36,502 nt of DNA, from positions 1 to 36,502 of the IMG/VR virus record IMGVR_UViG_3300011253_000831. The stretch is one strand, 5' to 3'. Below, one piece after another: positions 29,344 through 36,502 of this stretch (position 1 is the stretch's first letter; each line of letters starts with the position of its first letter). The position numbers and the translations under genes are program-made. Origin of the DNA: a virus. Below the pieces are notes generated by a model. That model was given only the letters and a program-made list of their open reading frames with translations. It made no database searches and was not told where the DNA came from.

Positions 29344-29722
29344 TAAACATAACGAGGCAGGGTGTGGGGAATTACTCGCATCATTAGGGTTTACTGTATG
29401 TACCTTTGGTAAATTTAGTCCTTGTGACTTCTTTGCCTTTACAACTAAAGGATCTTATTTAGTAGAGTATAAGAGGCGTAGCCATAACTACGGTGATTTT
29501 CCTACTGTTATGATACCAGAGAAGAAACTCCGCAAATGCTTGAGTATAGCAGAACAGATAGGTTCCCAGTTTCTATATGTTGTAGAGTTTAATAATGGAA
29601 TATACGCCGCAAATGTTAAACATTACTCTACAGGTAATGGCGGCAGGACAGATCGAGGAGATGCTAATGACTATGGTGTTATGGCATTTATTAAAACAGA
29701 AGAATTTAGGAGACTTAAATGA
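29321..29722 (+). CDS. PD-(D/E)XK-like nuclease, 133 aa
   Basis: Starts at ATG 29321 in the 3' end of the HTH gene; a TTG at 29312 is a weaker alternative. The core NEAGCGELLASLGF, then PCDFFAF (Asp 36) and SYLVEYKRR (Glu 49, Lys 51) fits the E...D...ExK arrangement of small PD-(D/E)XK proteins (Hjc/Vsr-like). The likely role is DNA cleavage in recombination or host DNA degradation. The stop overlaps the DUF3310 gene by 4 bp. Confidence 0.7.
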   Translation: MEYETATDKHNEAGCGELLASLGFTVCTFGKFSPCDFFAFTTKGSYLVEYKRRSHNYGDFPTVMIPEKKLRKCLSIAEQIGSQFLYVVEFNNGIYAANVKHYSTGNGGRTDRGDANDYGVMAFIKTEEFRRLK

Positions 29723-30018
29723 AGGATGACTATATAGACAAGTACGATATGCCCATAACGAAACCCCCTTCCACCGTAGATGAACTAGACGATGTTAACC
29801 AACCTCCCCATTACAAGCTATGGGGATCTACTGAAGCTATCGATATTATACGCGGTGCTTTATCTGAAGAAGAATTTATGGGATACTTAAAGGGTAACAT
29901 ACTTAAATATAGGCTACGCGCTGGGAAGAAAAATAATGCTGAAAAAGATATTGCGAAAGCTACTTGGTACGAAGGAGAAGTTAAAGCCTATGGATGTAAA
30001 GATAAAGCTAGTTCCTAA
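29719..30018 (+). CDS. DUF3310 protein, 99 aa
   Basis: The C-terminal 70 residues contain VNQPPHYKLWGSTEAIDIIRGALSEEEFMGYLKGNILKYRLRAGKK and KATWYEGE, the DUF3310 (SaV-like) pattern. These proteins occur near phage nucleotide-metabolism or replication genes and have no settled activity. The N-terminal 20 residues are extra. Overlaps the endolysin gene. Confidence 0.8.
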   Translation: MKDDYIDKYDMPITKPPSTVDELDDVNQPPHYKLWGSTEAIDIIRGALSEEEFMGYLKGNILKYRLRAGKKNNAEKDIAKATWYEGEVKAYGCKDKASS

Positions 30019-30397
30019 ATATAAATGGGGTAAAAGATCGTTAGCTAACTTAGAGGGTGTAGACCATAGACTAGTAAGGGTGGTTAACAGAGCATTAAGC
30101 TTTGGTGTGATGGATATCAGTATTATATGTGGCCTCAGGACCTTAGAAGAGCAGAAGCGTCTCTACGCCCTTGGTAGGACTGAACCGGGTAATATTATCA
30201 CGTGGACTATGAAGTCTAAGCATATAGAAGGCAAGGCTTTGGATGTCCTTCCCCATCCTATTAAATGGGATGACCATAATAGATTCTATGAGTTGGCAGG
30301 GTTAATGAAAGCAGCAGCCAAAATTGAGGGTGTGGAAATTATCTGGGGAGGTGATTGGCAAAAGTCTAAAGATCTACCCCATTGGGAAGTTAGGTAG
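29990..30397 (+). CDS. M15 peptidase endolysin (L-alanyl-D-glutamate type), 135 aa
   Basis: The motif SKHIEGKALD holds two zinc ligands, His 78 and Asp 85. PHWE supplies His 131, the third ligand of the peptidase M15 family. GLRTLEEQ and GVDHRLVRVVNRAL are other family signatures. ATG 29990 is preferred since known members start about ten residues before a YKWGKRSL-like phrase. An ATG at 29936 would add a basic extension overlapping DUF3310. It cuts peptidoglycan stem peptides. No signal peptide, so it needs a holin, which lies on the opposite strand. Confidence 0.88.
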   Translation: MDVKIKLVPKYKWGKRSLANLEGVDHRLVRVVNRALSFGVMDISIICGLRTLEEQKRLYALGRTEPGNIITWTMKSKHIEGKALDVLPHPIKWDDHNRFYELAGLMKAAAKIEGVEIIWGGDWQKSKDLPHWEVR

Positions 30398-30400
30398 CCT

Positions 30401-30595
30401 ATGGTGAGCGTAGTATATATTATATTTATACTATCGTTTTCCCCATTAGGAGATTTACAAATTACTATGAGTGATTACTCGTACTCCAACAAAGCTGATT
30501 GCCTACGCACAAAAAGCGCCTTAGAAAAAAGATTAGCTTTAAGCAATATAGTTATATCTAAGTGCAAGAAGCTAAAGACTGGGGTAGACAGTTAA
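30401..30595 (+). CDS. Small secreted or membrane-anchored protein, 64 aa
   Basis: The N-terminus is a hydrophobic helix (residues 3-14, SVVYIIFILSFS) followed by a possible signal cleavage region. The rest is a 45-aa polar domain with two cysteines (about residues 34 and 55) that may form a disulfide. It follows the endolysin gene by 3 bp and ends at the convergence with the spike gene, the two stop codons sharing TTAA. Function unknown; a lysis accessory is possible. Confidence 0.55.
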   Translation: MVSVVYIIFILSFSPLGDLQITMSDYSYSNKADCLRTKSALEKRLALSNIVISKCKKLKTGVDS

Positions 30596-32322
30596 CTTAT
30601 TGTCACGCCGTACCTAGAGCCTAACTCATTCATCACAGTTGCTACGTCAGTATTAGATAAAGCTCCGTCAAATATAACTCTTGCTCCAATTCCTGCACCT
30701 GTAGCTCCGTCTGTATTCCCCGGACGTGCGAAGTAATGGATATGTGAATATATATTAAATACATCACTAGGGTCGATATTACCTGTTACAGCTTCCTCAT
30801 CCCAAAAATAATCCATTGACGAGTTGGAGTTCCACCTTAAACATAAAACATGTGTTCCTCCACCAGTTGTTGCGATTAGCGTAGGGAAGCCTCCGCCTTC
30901 ATCTTTAGCATACCTAAGTCCTGTGCCTGTTGTGTACAATGAAGCTCCCGTATTACCAGCACCATCAAATAAACCAAAAGTACATATACGTGTCCCAGTA
31001 GCGGTGGCTGGTAGATCAAGAACAAGGAACAGTGTTTTATCACTATCAGCCGTAAAACTGTCAACGTTCTGCATACAGTCTGAGCTTGCATTACATTTCA
31101 TAGCACCGTTGCCGTTACACATTGTGGCATCATAATGCGCTGGAGTATTTGTAGCATTAGGATGTTCTTCTAAGCCTTCACCATACAAGCCCTCAATAGC
31201 TGTAATCTCTGCACCCGTTCCATAAGTTTTAGTTGACCACTTAGCATAAAATGCACCGTGTATAGAACTAATCCCGTGTATAGGATTTGCATCTGTTATA
31301 GCAACCTTAGCTCCTCTAGCTGGTAGCGTTCCTGCGCTATTGTTTAGCGTGTCTGCGCTTGTAGAAGCAAGCCCTGTGTTTTGTCCAGATCCTATACGCA
31401 TATAGGGGCTATCATCTGTTCTTATGCCTACGTTAGTATCTAGTGTGAATAACGCTGTACTATCACCGGTTCTAGTAAGTGTCGTTCCTACTTTTTCTGC
31501 ATTATTTTGTTCGCCTGCACATTGACCAACACCAGAACTAGGTGCAGTAATATCACTATCAAAAGTTAAGGTGATTTCATTGTAATCTATACTTGCTGAC
31601 AGCATTACTGGGTAATCTGGTTTAGCTGTTCCGTTGATTGCATAGTTTGCCATTGCGGCCATACGCTCTCCAAATTCATCTTCACCAGCAGGGATAGAGT
31701 GGTGGGTAGCATCGTCTAAGTCAATATCACAATGTTCTACCATATAAATCAAAGCATCTGCTTCTGCTAGTTCAATATAAGCCTCTCTCATTAATTGACA
31801 GCCTTCATCTTCTTGGGCAGTTCCACTAGTCCTTCTATGGGGTAGGCCAACAACAATAACGGTATCAGCTCCGTGCTCTGATCTAAACTCATCAAATAAC
31901 CAACTAACAGCTGCCTTATATTCTGCTTTAGTTAAAAATCCTGCCCCTCCTGCTAACCTCACATAGTTACGTGATGTATTCCATTGTTGCCAGATCACCA
32001 CATTTACATCTGAACGACTTGAGTACTGCCCATCAACTATAGATAGATAGCTAGTAAGTAAGGCTCCAGCTGTGTAACTAGGGGCGGCGCTATCGTCAAC
32101 CCAATAAGGGTCCAATGTTTGATCTCCAACTGTTTTGGTTGTAGGAGTGCCACCTACCGCACCTTCTGCATATTGTGAACCTGACGGTGAAGACGCTATA
32201 AAAGCATCCCAACCCATACGATCTATTAATGACTGACCACCTCCCATAGCATTGATAGCTACAATACCAGCCACAGGAAAATTGACTGTTCCAGACCCTG
32301 TTACACTTCCAGTAAATTTCAT
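30592..32322 (-). CDS. Tailspike with SGNH-hydrolase (esterase) domain, 576 aa
   Basis: SGNH-like blocks: GGGQS (Ser 31), WQQWNTSR (111-118) and DDATHHS (Asp 203/204, His 207/208) before an FGERMAAMANYAI helix. These suggest a catalytic Ser-His-Asp esterase related to sialate-O-acetylesterases. The C-terminal about 220 residues are LamG-like (concanavalin-type) beta sandwich (FLVLDLP, LRWNSNSSMDYFW). The protein would deacetylate or bind a surface polysaccharide at the tail tip. It is the last gene of the late operon, next to the spanins, and no separate adaptor domain is clear. Confidence 0.75.
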   Translation of the reverse strand: MKFTGSVTGSGTVNFPVAGIVAINAMGGGQSLIDRMGWDAFIASSPSGSQYAEGAVGGTPTTKTVGDQTLDPYWVDDSAAPSYTAGALLTSYLSIVDGQYSSRSDVNVVIWQQWNTSRNYVRLAGGAGFLTKAEYKAAVSWLFDEFRSEHGADTVIVVGLPHRRTSGTAQEDEGCQLMREAYIELAEADALIYMVEHCDIDLDDATHHSIPAGEDEFGERMAAMANYAINGTAKPDYPVMLSASIDYNEITLTFDSDITAPSSGVGQCAGEQNNAEKVGTTLTRTGDSTALFTLDTNVGIRTDDSPYMRIGSGQNTGLASTSADTLNNSAGTLPARGAKVAITDANPIHGISSIHGAFYAKWSTKTYGTGAEITAIEGLYGEGLEEHPNATNTPAHYDATMCNGNGAMKCNASSDCMQNVDSFTADSDKTLFLVLDLPATATGTRICTFGLFDGAGNTGASLYTTGTGLRYAKDEGGGFPTLIATTGGGTHVLCLRWNSNSSMDYFWDEEAVTGNIDPSDVFNIYSHIHYFARPGNTDGATGAGIGARVIFDGALSNTDVATVMNELGSRYGVTIS

Positions 32323-32534
32323 TAATTAATCTCCCAAAGGTCTTGTTGTTGATTGGTGAACTTAAGATAAAGCTCAGGTAATTCCGATTTTAACACACGT
32401 TGTTCATTTTCCGTAATCATAATTGGCTGTGGACAAACATTGCTACTTGTCCTTGCGCTTACGCAACCAGAAACTATCAGCATCCCTAGTATTAGTAATA
32501 TCATTGTCACGTTGTTTCTTAAGTATCTTAGCAT
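32322..32534 (-). CDS. Outer-membrane spanin (Rz1-like lipoprotein), up to 70 aa
   Basis: A signal peptide with lipobox IVSGC (Cys at residue 23 of the longer form) is followed by a 47-aa periplasmic domain. ATG 32504 (MILLILG) may be the true start, since ATG 32534 lies within the inner spanin. The first 92 bp overlap the inner spanin gene in another frame, the classical Rz/Rz1 arrangement. It works with the inner spanin to fuse the inner and outer membranes in the last step of lysis. Confidence 0.78.
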   Translation of the reverse strand: MLRYLRNNVTMILLILGMLIVSGCVSARTSSNVCPQPIMITENEQRVLKSELPELYLKFTNQQQDLWEIN

Positions 32535-32646
32535 CTGCTTTATCTATCTTTGCTTGGTTATTCTTAGCTCCAGCTAGGAATAATAAAATAGGGGCAATCA
32601 GTTTTGAAAGCCCCTGTATAATTAGTGGCATTACTTTGTTAAGCAC
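32443..32646 (-). CDS. Inner-membrane spanin (Rz-like), 67 aa
   Basis: GTG 32646 or ATG 32631 starts the frame. One N-terminal membrane helix (about residues 8-26, LIIQGLSKLIAPILLFLAG) is followed by a helical, charged periplasmic part (KNNQAKIDKADAKILKKQRDNDI) as in i-spanins, here very short. The lipoprotein spanin begins inside it. The gene directly follows the holin, the usual lysis-cassette order. Confidence 0.7.
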   Translation of the reverse strand: MLNKVMPLIIQGLSKLIAPILLFLAGAKNNQAKIDKADAKILKKQRDNDITNTRDADSFWLRKRKDK

Positions 32647-32809
32647 GAGCTTTCTTATCCTTTACAGAGTAGAACACCCCTACAAGAGCTATTAAAGCTC
32701 CTACGGCTTGTTCAAGCATTTCCGCATCTATATACCCTTTAGCTACAGCAAACCCACCACCAAAGGTTAGTACGTGCCTCAAGAAGCCCATTATTGTTTC
32801 TTTATTCAT
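32639..32809 (-). CDS. Holin, two-helix, 56 aa
   Basis: A short frame with an excellent ribosome site (AAGGAGAAAGATT before ATG 32809). The sequence NKETIMGFLRHVLTFGGGFAVAKG...EMLEQAVGALIALVGVFYSVKDKKA has two hydrophobic helices and a basic tail. This is the Pam3-gp28-like holin pattern familiar from many phages of Gram-negative hosts. It would form the inner-membrane holes that release the M15 endolysin. Its stop overlaps the start of the inner spanin. Confidence 0.78.
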   Translation of the reverse strand: MNKETIMGFLRHVLTFGGGFAVAKGYIDAEMLEQAVGALIALVGVFYSVKDKKARA

Positions 32810-32843
32810 AATCTTTCTCCTTAGTTATGTAATCTGTATTATA

Positions 32844-33254
32844 CTATAGTTGCCAGATTGTGTCCACGATATCAGACCAGCTAGTATAATCATCTCCAAC
32901 AATAAACTTGTCTATATATATCCGTTTACTTTTAGTTAATACAGGGGGGGTAAATAGGATTTTCTCAATATCCAACGCCACGAAAGCAAAACAATCAACC
33001 ATCTCTTTAGTGTACTTACTGGTACAGGTACTGCCCTTGCAGGTAGAAAACTTATATGATTGTGCTCTACCGGGGTCTGGTTCTTTTGTGGATTTAACTT
33101 GTATTCGTATTGGCATCTCACCAAGGACAACAATATCATAATCATTGCCTTGCTCCACCATTATTGCTTCATAACCCCAGCGCATTAACTTGTAACGCAC
33201 TAATTGCTCACCAACTGTACCGACCTGAGATGCGTTAAGATGAGAGTTTAACAT
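32844..33254 (-). CDS. PD-(D/E)XK-type nuclease-like protein, 136 aa
   Basis: The N-terminus GTVGEQLVRYKLMRWGY (Glu 16) and YDIVVLGEMPIRIQVKST (Asp 40, then Gln 52 and Lys 54) match the PDDEXK_5 / Holliday-junction-resolvase-like pattern GxxGExxVxxxLxxxGY...D...QxK. Here Gln replaces the second acidic residue, as in some family members. Two pairs of cysteines (about residues 73 and 77, and 87) occur in a basic loop. It lies between two membrane proteins in the lysis cassette, an unexpected place for a nuclease. Confidence 0.72.
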   Translation of the reverse strand: MLNSHLNASQVGTVGEQLVRYKLMRWGYEAIMVEQGNDYDIVVLGEMPIRIQVKSTKEPDPGRAQSYKFSTCKGSTCTSKYTKEMVDCFAFVALDIEKILFTPPVLTKSKRIYIDKFIVGDDYTSWSDIVDTIWQL

Positions 33255-33266
33255 AAACCACCTATT

Positions 33267-33464
33267 CTATTTCTTAGAGCTTTTACCTTTTATGAAATAG
33301 TAATGCCTATGAAGTAATATAATTGCTTGTAGTACAACATACACAATAGTGACCGCAGCAACCCATTCATTCAACGTCAATGTTGCATATGTTGCCCCTG
33401 TGATTGCAGGTGCTGCTTTAACTGCTTGTATTACAGTTTCTTGTTTTACTGTTATGTCATTCAT
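33267..33464 (-). CDS. Holin-like membrane protein, 65 aa
   Basis: The sequence ...AAPAITGATYATLTLNEWVAAVTIVYVVLQAIILLHRHYYFIKGKSSKK has one strong transmembrane segment (about residues 33-50), a hydrophobic preceding stretch and a basic tail. The TLNEWVxxxTIVYxVLQ motif is the signature of a class of phage holins near tail-fibre genes. It follows the tail fibre by a shared start-stop base. With the 56-aa protein it gives two holin-like genes, possibly holin and antiholin. Confidence 0.72.
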   Translation of the reverse strand: MNDITVKQETVIQAVKAAPAITGATYATLTLNEWVAAVTIVYVVLQAIILLHRHYYFIKGKSSKK

Positions 33465-34999
33465 TACTTTACCCTTAGTATAGTTAGGTTGGTTGAGGCA
33501 GCAACTGTATCAGCATTACCACCGCTAGTTTGGAAAATCTCAAGCTCCACATAATCTGTAGCTACTAATGCTAAAGGGTAAGATATGGTCATCTTCTTGT
33601 TTTCTGATACTGCACCTGTGTCAATATATTCAACTACAGTTCTAGTTCCGTTGACTGACAGGGCTATACCAATGTCACCATTACCAGTGGAACTTAACTC
33701 CCATTTACCAGCCACTACATAACGTCCAGTTGTCCCTATTGTAATACGTGAGTTATTCGTTGCATTATCATGCAAGTTGTTATCATCATAGTCTTCTGTT
33801 TGGAAGGCTATAGCAGTCCAAGTTGAATTGCTGATTGTTTGTATGGCATTAGGAGTAATGCTAGTTCCATCCCCCACTATAGTTAAATCAAGAATCCCTT
33901 GTACAGTGTCTTCTTTAAGATTACTACTATCTGATGTATCGGCAAAAACTATCTGGTCTGTTAAGGCTATAGTAGCATTAGTTTGCCCTGTTATATCTGA
34001 AGCACTAAAGCCTGTTACAGATGTCCAACTAGGATTAGCACCAGTACCATTGGTTTGGAGAACCTGTCCTGCGGTACCAAAAGGCAACCTTGTCGGCGCT
34101 CCAGAGGCTCCATAATAAAGTATGTCTCCTTGTGTACCATCTTCAAGCTTAGCTAGTGTTATGGCATTGTCCGCCACTTTTACTGTACTAACTGCATCAG
34201 TTCCTAGTTTTCCTGATGTAATAGCGCCTGAACCTATCTTAGCCTCCGTAACACTACCATCAGCCGGTGTATTAACTGAAGTAGCCGCTGCTGTATTTAG
34301 GACAACAATATTGTCCGTACCGCTTCCCGGGGCTGAGACAAAACTTAATGTAGTCCCCACTACAGTGTAATCAGTTACTGGGCGCTGTCTCACATCATCA
34401 ACCCAAACAATTACAGCATTTTGTGAGCTAGGTGTAAAACTTAATGTGAAATCAGTTTCCACAGTGTCACCATCAAATGATTCATCTTCGTAATTGCTTG
34501 TTATCGTTGAACTGGAGGATATAGTTAAAAATTCAACACCGGTTAGATCGGACTTAAGGGCAAAGACCTTACCTCCGTTACCTGTGAGGGCAGGGAGCTC
34601 AGGAGCTAATCCCACTGTCTCTTCATCACTTATACGTATAGCATTTTCACTAACACGTTTGTTGTTCTGTAATAAGGTTAACATATAAGTTAACTCTGTG
34701 TTAAGCGCAGTTAGCCTTATTGTACCTGTATACTCTGCTGTACGCTCATACTCTGGATCATACACAAGGACAACTGTATCGTCCTCAGCAAGACCAGTGT
34801 TGAACACTACATTATCCCCAGTAGGGTTCTGTACTGCTGATACAGTATAATCGGTGGTGATGGTTTTAAGAACGTCATTAACATAGACAGCTATGTGTGA
34901 CGAATCTTTAATCCAGAAAGTATATGGAAATATAGTTTGAGAAGCCGCAGCAACATAACTGTTTTTTGGTGTTCCATCTGAAATAGGTATAGTTGCCAT
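33464..34999 (-). CDS. Tail fibre with T7-like N-terminal attachment domain, 511 aa
   Basis: The N-terminal 130 residues (SYVAAASQTIFPYTFWIKDSS, then VYVNDVLKTITTDYTV) match the T7-type tail-fibre N-terminal domain that docks on the tail tube. Middle repeats (about 195-290) are short beta turns with VTDY/ASDI phrases typical of fibre shafts. The last 120 residues are a TNF/C1q-like jelly roll (WTAIAFQTEDYDDNNLHDNATNNSRI). It probably anchors the receptor-binding parts, of which the SGNH spike is one candidate. Strong ribosome site. Confidence 0.82.
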   Translation of the reverse strand: MATIPISDGTPKNSYVAAASQTIFPYTFWIKDSSHIAVYVNDVLKTITTDYTVSAVQNPTGDNVVFNTGLAEDDTVVLVYDPEYERTAEYTGTIRLTALNTELTYMLTLLQNNKRVSENAIRISDEETVGLAPELPALTGNGGKVFALKSDLTGVEFLTISSSSTITSNYEDESFDGDTVETDFTLSFTPSSQNAVIVWVDDVRQRPVTDYTVVGTTLSFVSAPGSGTDNIVVLNTAAATSVNTPADGSVTEAKIGSGAITSGKLGTDAVSTVKVADNAITLAKLEDGTQGDILYYGASGAPTRLPFGTAGQVLQTNGTGANPSWTSVTGFSASDITGQTNATIALTDQIVFADTSDSSNLKEDTVQGILDLTIVGDGTSITPNAIQTISNSTWTAIAFQTEDYDDNNLHDNATNNSRITIGTTGRYVVAGKWELSSTGNGDIGIALSVNGTRTVVEYIDTGAVSENKKMTISYPLALVATDYVELEIFQTSGGNADTVAASTNLTILRVK

Positions 35000-35028
35000 T
35001 GTTTTTCTCCTAGTTAGTTATATCATAT

Positions 35029-36502
35029 TTATTCATTAATGTTTAGTGCTGAGTTAGAACCTGCTTCTATAGCATCAAAAATTCCCCTTAAATAAGGAAT
35101 ATTCTGTCCGGGTAATAATCTACGTGCAGCGTGTGTATCACTCTGTGTAAATTCCCCAGAAGCTACTGAACCAGTCAACCCAAAGATTGTTTGAGCCATA
35201 CCAAAGCTAGGCCCTAGCAAGGCTCCAGTAACGTTACGCTGGGCGTATCTACTCATAGGAGGGCCCCCCATTAAGGCATTAACACCTACGGTTCCTCTGG
35301 TGGCTTTCTCTACTATATTATTCAAATCAAACGCCCAACCTGCTATACCGCTTCTATCTACACCCTCAGCAATCCATATCCTAGGATCATCAGATAAATC
35401 TCTACCTGCCATCTTACCCTTCCAAGCGTAAACCAGTGAGCCCAACATAATAGCAGACAGAACACCTTGTGCTACAGAAGCATCTGCTTGCTGTATACCA
35501 GCTAAAGTAGTTCTTTGCGTTGATACAAATGAAAACGACTTAAACTGTCCTACCGTTCTCCAGCCCGGTTTAGATAACCATAGTGGTTTATCTAGCCCCG
35601 GTGTTGTTATAGTCTCATCTACTTGTTTCCTAACCGCTGACTGAAACAACCCTCTAGCTCTACTATTCTCCCAGTTACGTGCGTTTGCTATGCGTAATAC
35701 TCTTCTAGTCTCTCCGTGTTTAGCAAACTCTGCCGAGATGATCTTAGCCTCGTTTTTTCCTATACCGTGAGAAGATAGGTTTTCCATTTCCAAGGTGGGG
35801 ATGGTCTTACCTTTACCTAAATCATCTATTGCTTTCAGCATTCTGTTTTGTGTTACAATGCCTGAGAAGGTTTTTCCTATAGCATTCCAATGGTTAATCC
35901 CTGTGGCAGTAGCGAAGCCCGTTGAAACCTTTTGTCCAACAGCATCAATTTTGCCTGTAGTTGGCATAAACTCGTCCATATTATTACGCTTTAATGCCGT
36001 AATAGAATTAGTCAAATCTAATGCTGTGCCGAGCTCTTGTATCTCAGACTTAGCCATCTTAATCCCCTGCATATCAGTAATAGCAGATCTAAATAAATCA
36101 CCGTAAGAACGGTTTACGCCGTGGATCATAACAGGTCTAGCTACATCAGCTAAGCTACTAGCCACCATATCACCTAATTTAGTTACAAAATTAAGCGCCA
36201 TAGCACCACGCTCAAAGACATGAGCTGGGGCTGAATAATCGTCAGGTTGGGCATATAACCCACGTAGCTTGTCCCACATAGCCTTTGAGTTTTGAATATC
36301 CCTCTTGAACTCTTTATCCAAAACCAGCATACGTTTTGCTTTTTGTTCGGGTGATAAGGACTTATCGTTCTCAATTGTGTTACGTCTACCATTAATATTT
36401 TCTTGTATAGGTCCTTTTATCTCATCAAAATCTAATGTTTCAAACTTAGCCATAAGTTCATTATCAGGAGCCATAGTCCTCAGGTGGTTCTCCATAATAG
36501 AA
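35029..36502 (-). CDS. Large internal virion protein, C-terminal part (cut by window edge)
   Basis: Frame open to the right edge; the nearest ATG is 36495 but the reading continues upstream with TCT and ATT codons. The piece carries a helical, charged N-terminal side and hydrophobic Gly/Ala patches such as GIAGWAFDLNNI and GVNALMGGPPM near the end. It is followed by the tail fibre 29 bp later. In gene order it is exactly where the missing C-terminus of the 1-1507 gene should be, giving about 990 aa. See the finding about the one-base discrepancy at the join. Confidence 0.75.
   Translation of the reverse strand, partial: SIMENHLRTMAPDNELMAKFETLDFDEIKGPIQENINGRRNTIENDKSLSPEQKAKRMLVLDKEFKRDIQNSKAMWDKLRGLYAQPDDYSAPAHVFERGAMALNFVTKLGDMVASSLADVARPVMIHGVNRSYGDLFRSAITDMQGIKMAKSEIQELGTALDLTNSITALKRNNMDEFMPTTGKIDAVGQKVSTGFATATGINHWNAIGKTFSGIVTQNRMLKAIDDLGKGKTIPTLEMENLSSHGIGKNEAKIISAEFAKHGETRRVLRIANARNWENSRARGLFQSAVRKQVDETITTPGLDKPLWLSKPGWRTVGQFKSFSFVSTQRTTLAGIQQADASVAQGVLSAIMLGSLVYAWKGKMAGRDLSDDPRIWIAEGVDRSGIAGWAFDLNNIVEKATRGTVGVNALMGGPPMSRYAQRNVTGALLGPSFGMAQTIFGLTGSVASGEFTQSDTHAARRLLPGQNIPYLRGIFDAIEAGSNSALNINE

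Noticed and set aside
1-36502. Diversity-generating retroelement like that of phage BPP-1
   Set aside because: Several structural proteins recall BPP-1 relatives, but no reverse transcriptase or template/variable repeat pair was seen.
1-36502. Lysogeny module
   Set aside because: No integrase, CI-like repressor, Cro or attachment repeat found. The AlpA-like HTH alone is not evidence of lysogeny.
1-36502. Single-subunit RNA polymerase and phage-specific promoters
   Set aside because: No frame resembles T7 RNA polymerase, and promoters seen are sigma70-like.

Overview
The window reads as an essentially complete, circularly arranged genome of a strictly lytic, short-tailed (podovirus-type) phage. 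The recognisable modules are a podovirus head-tail connector (portal), T7-like tubular tail proteins A and B, large internal virion proteins, a T7-like tail-fibre N-terminus, spanins with a lipobox, and sigma70-type promoters. The lipobox spanin and the DDIPF-tailed SSB point to a Gram-negative host. Base composition is AT-rich throughout. No integrase, CI-like repressor, reverse transcriptase, single-subunit RNA polymerase or DNA polymerase was recognised, so the phage probably uses host RNA and DNA polymerases.

Layout. (1) 16.2 to 1 kb on the minus strand, continuing over the window edge into 36.5 to 30.6 kb, is one long late operon. In transcription order it holds terminase small subunit, two or three small proteins, terminase large subunit, small proteins, portal, a Bbp19-like protein, a beta-rich fibre-like protein, scaffold, major capsid, decoration-like protein, tail tubes A and B, three internal virion proteins, tail fibre, a holin-like protein, a PD-(D/E)XK protein, a second holin, overlapping inner and outer spanins, and an SGNH-esterase spike. 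The largest internal virion protein is cut by the window ends: its N-terminal half is at 1-1507 and its C-terminal half at 35029-36502. (2) 16.4-18.5 kb, plus strand: a short early operon of small unknown genes behind a strong promoter at about 17.2 kb. (3) 24.3-18.7 kb, minus strand: replication and recombination genes. These are a RusA-like resolvase, an SSB-like protein, a small lipoprotein, an HNH-AP2 endonuclease, several unknown small genes, a DnaA-C-terminal-like protein, an O/DnaD-like initiator, a free-standing primase zinc ribbon and a TOPRIM-DnaB helicase. (4) 24.4-30.6 kb, plus strand: a long run of tightly packed small genes. It includes a lambda-exonuclease-type (YqaJ) nuclease, three Lar-like ribbon proteins, a Dam-type adenine methylase, an AlpA-like HTH protein, a second PD-(D/E)XK protein, a DUF3310 protein and an M15 peptidase endolysin. 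It converges with the late operon at 30.59 kb.

How the parts work together. Two of the three non-late promoter regions are strong sigma70 promoters and one is weaker. All three carry the same tandem GTTATC pair, spaced exactly 10 bp and oriented with transcription, which suggests one regulator controls all three non-late operons. The Lar-like proteins plus the methylase form a probable anti-restriction island next to the recombination nuclease. The endolysin sits with the plus-strand genes, while the holins and spanins are in the late operon. The most novel-looking signals are the shared GTTATC operators, the split zinc-ribbon and primase-helicase arrangement without a polymerase, the paralogous small structural proteins around the portal, and the uncharacterised early operon at 17.2-18.5 kb.
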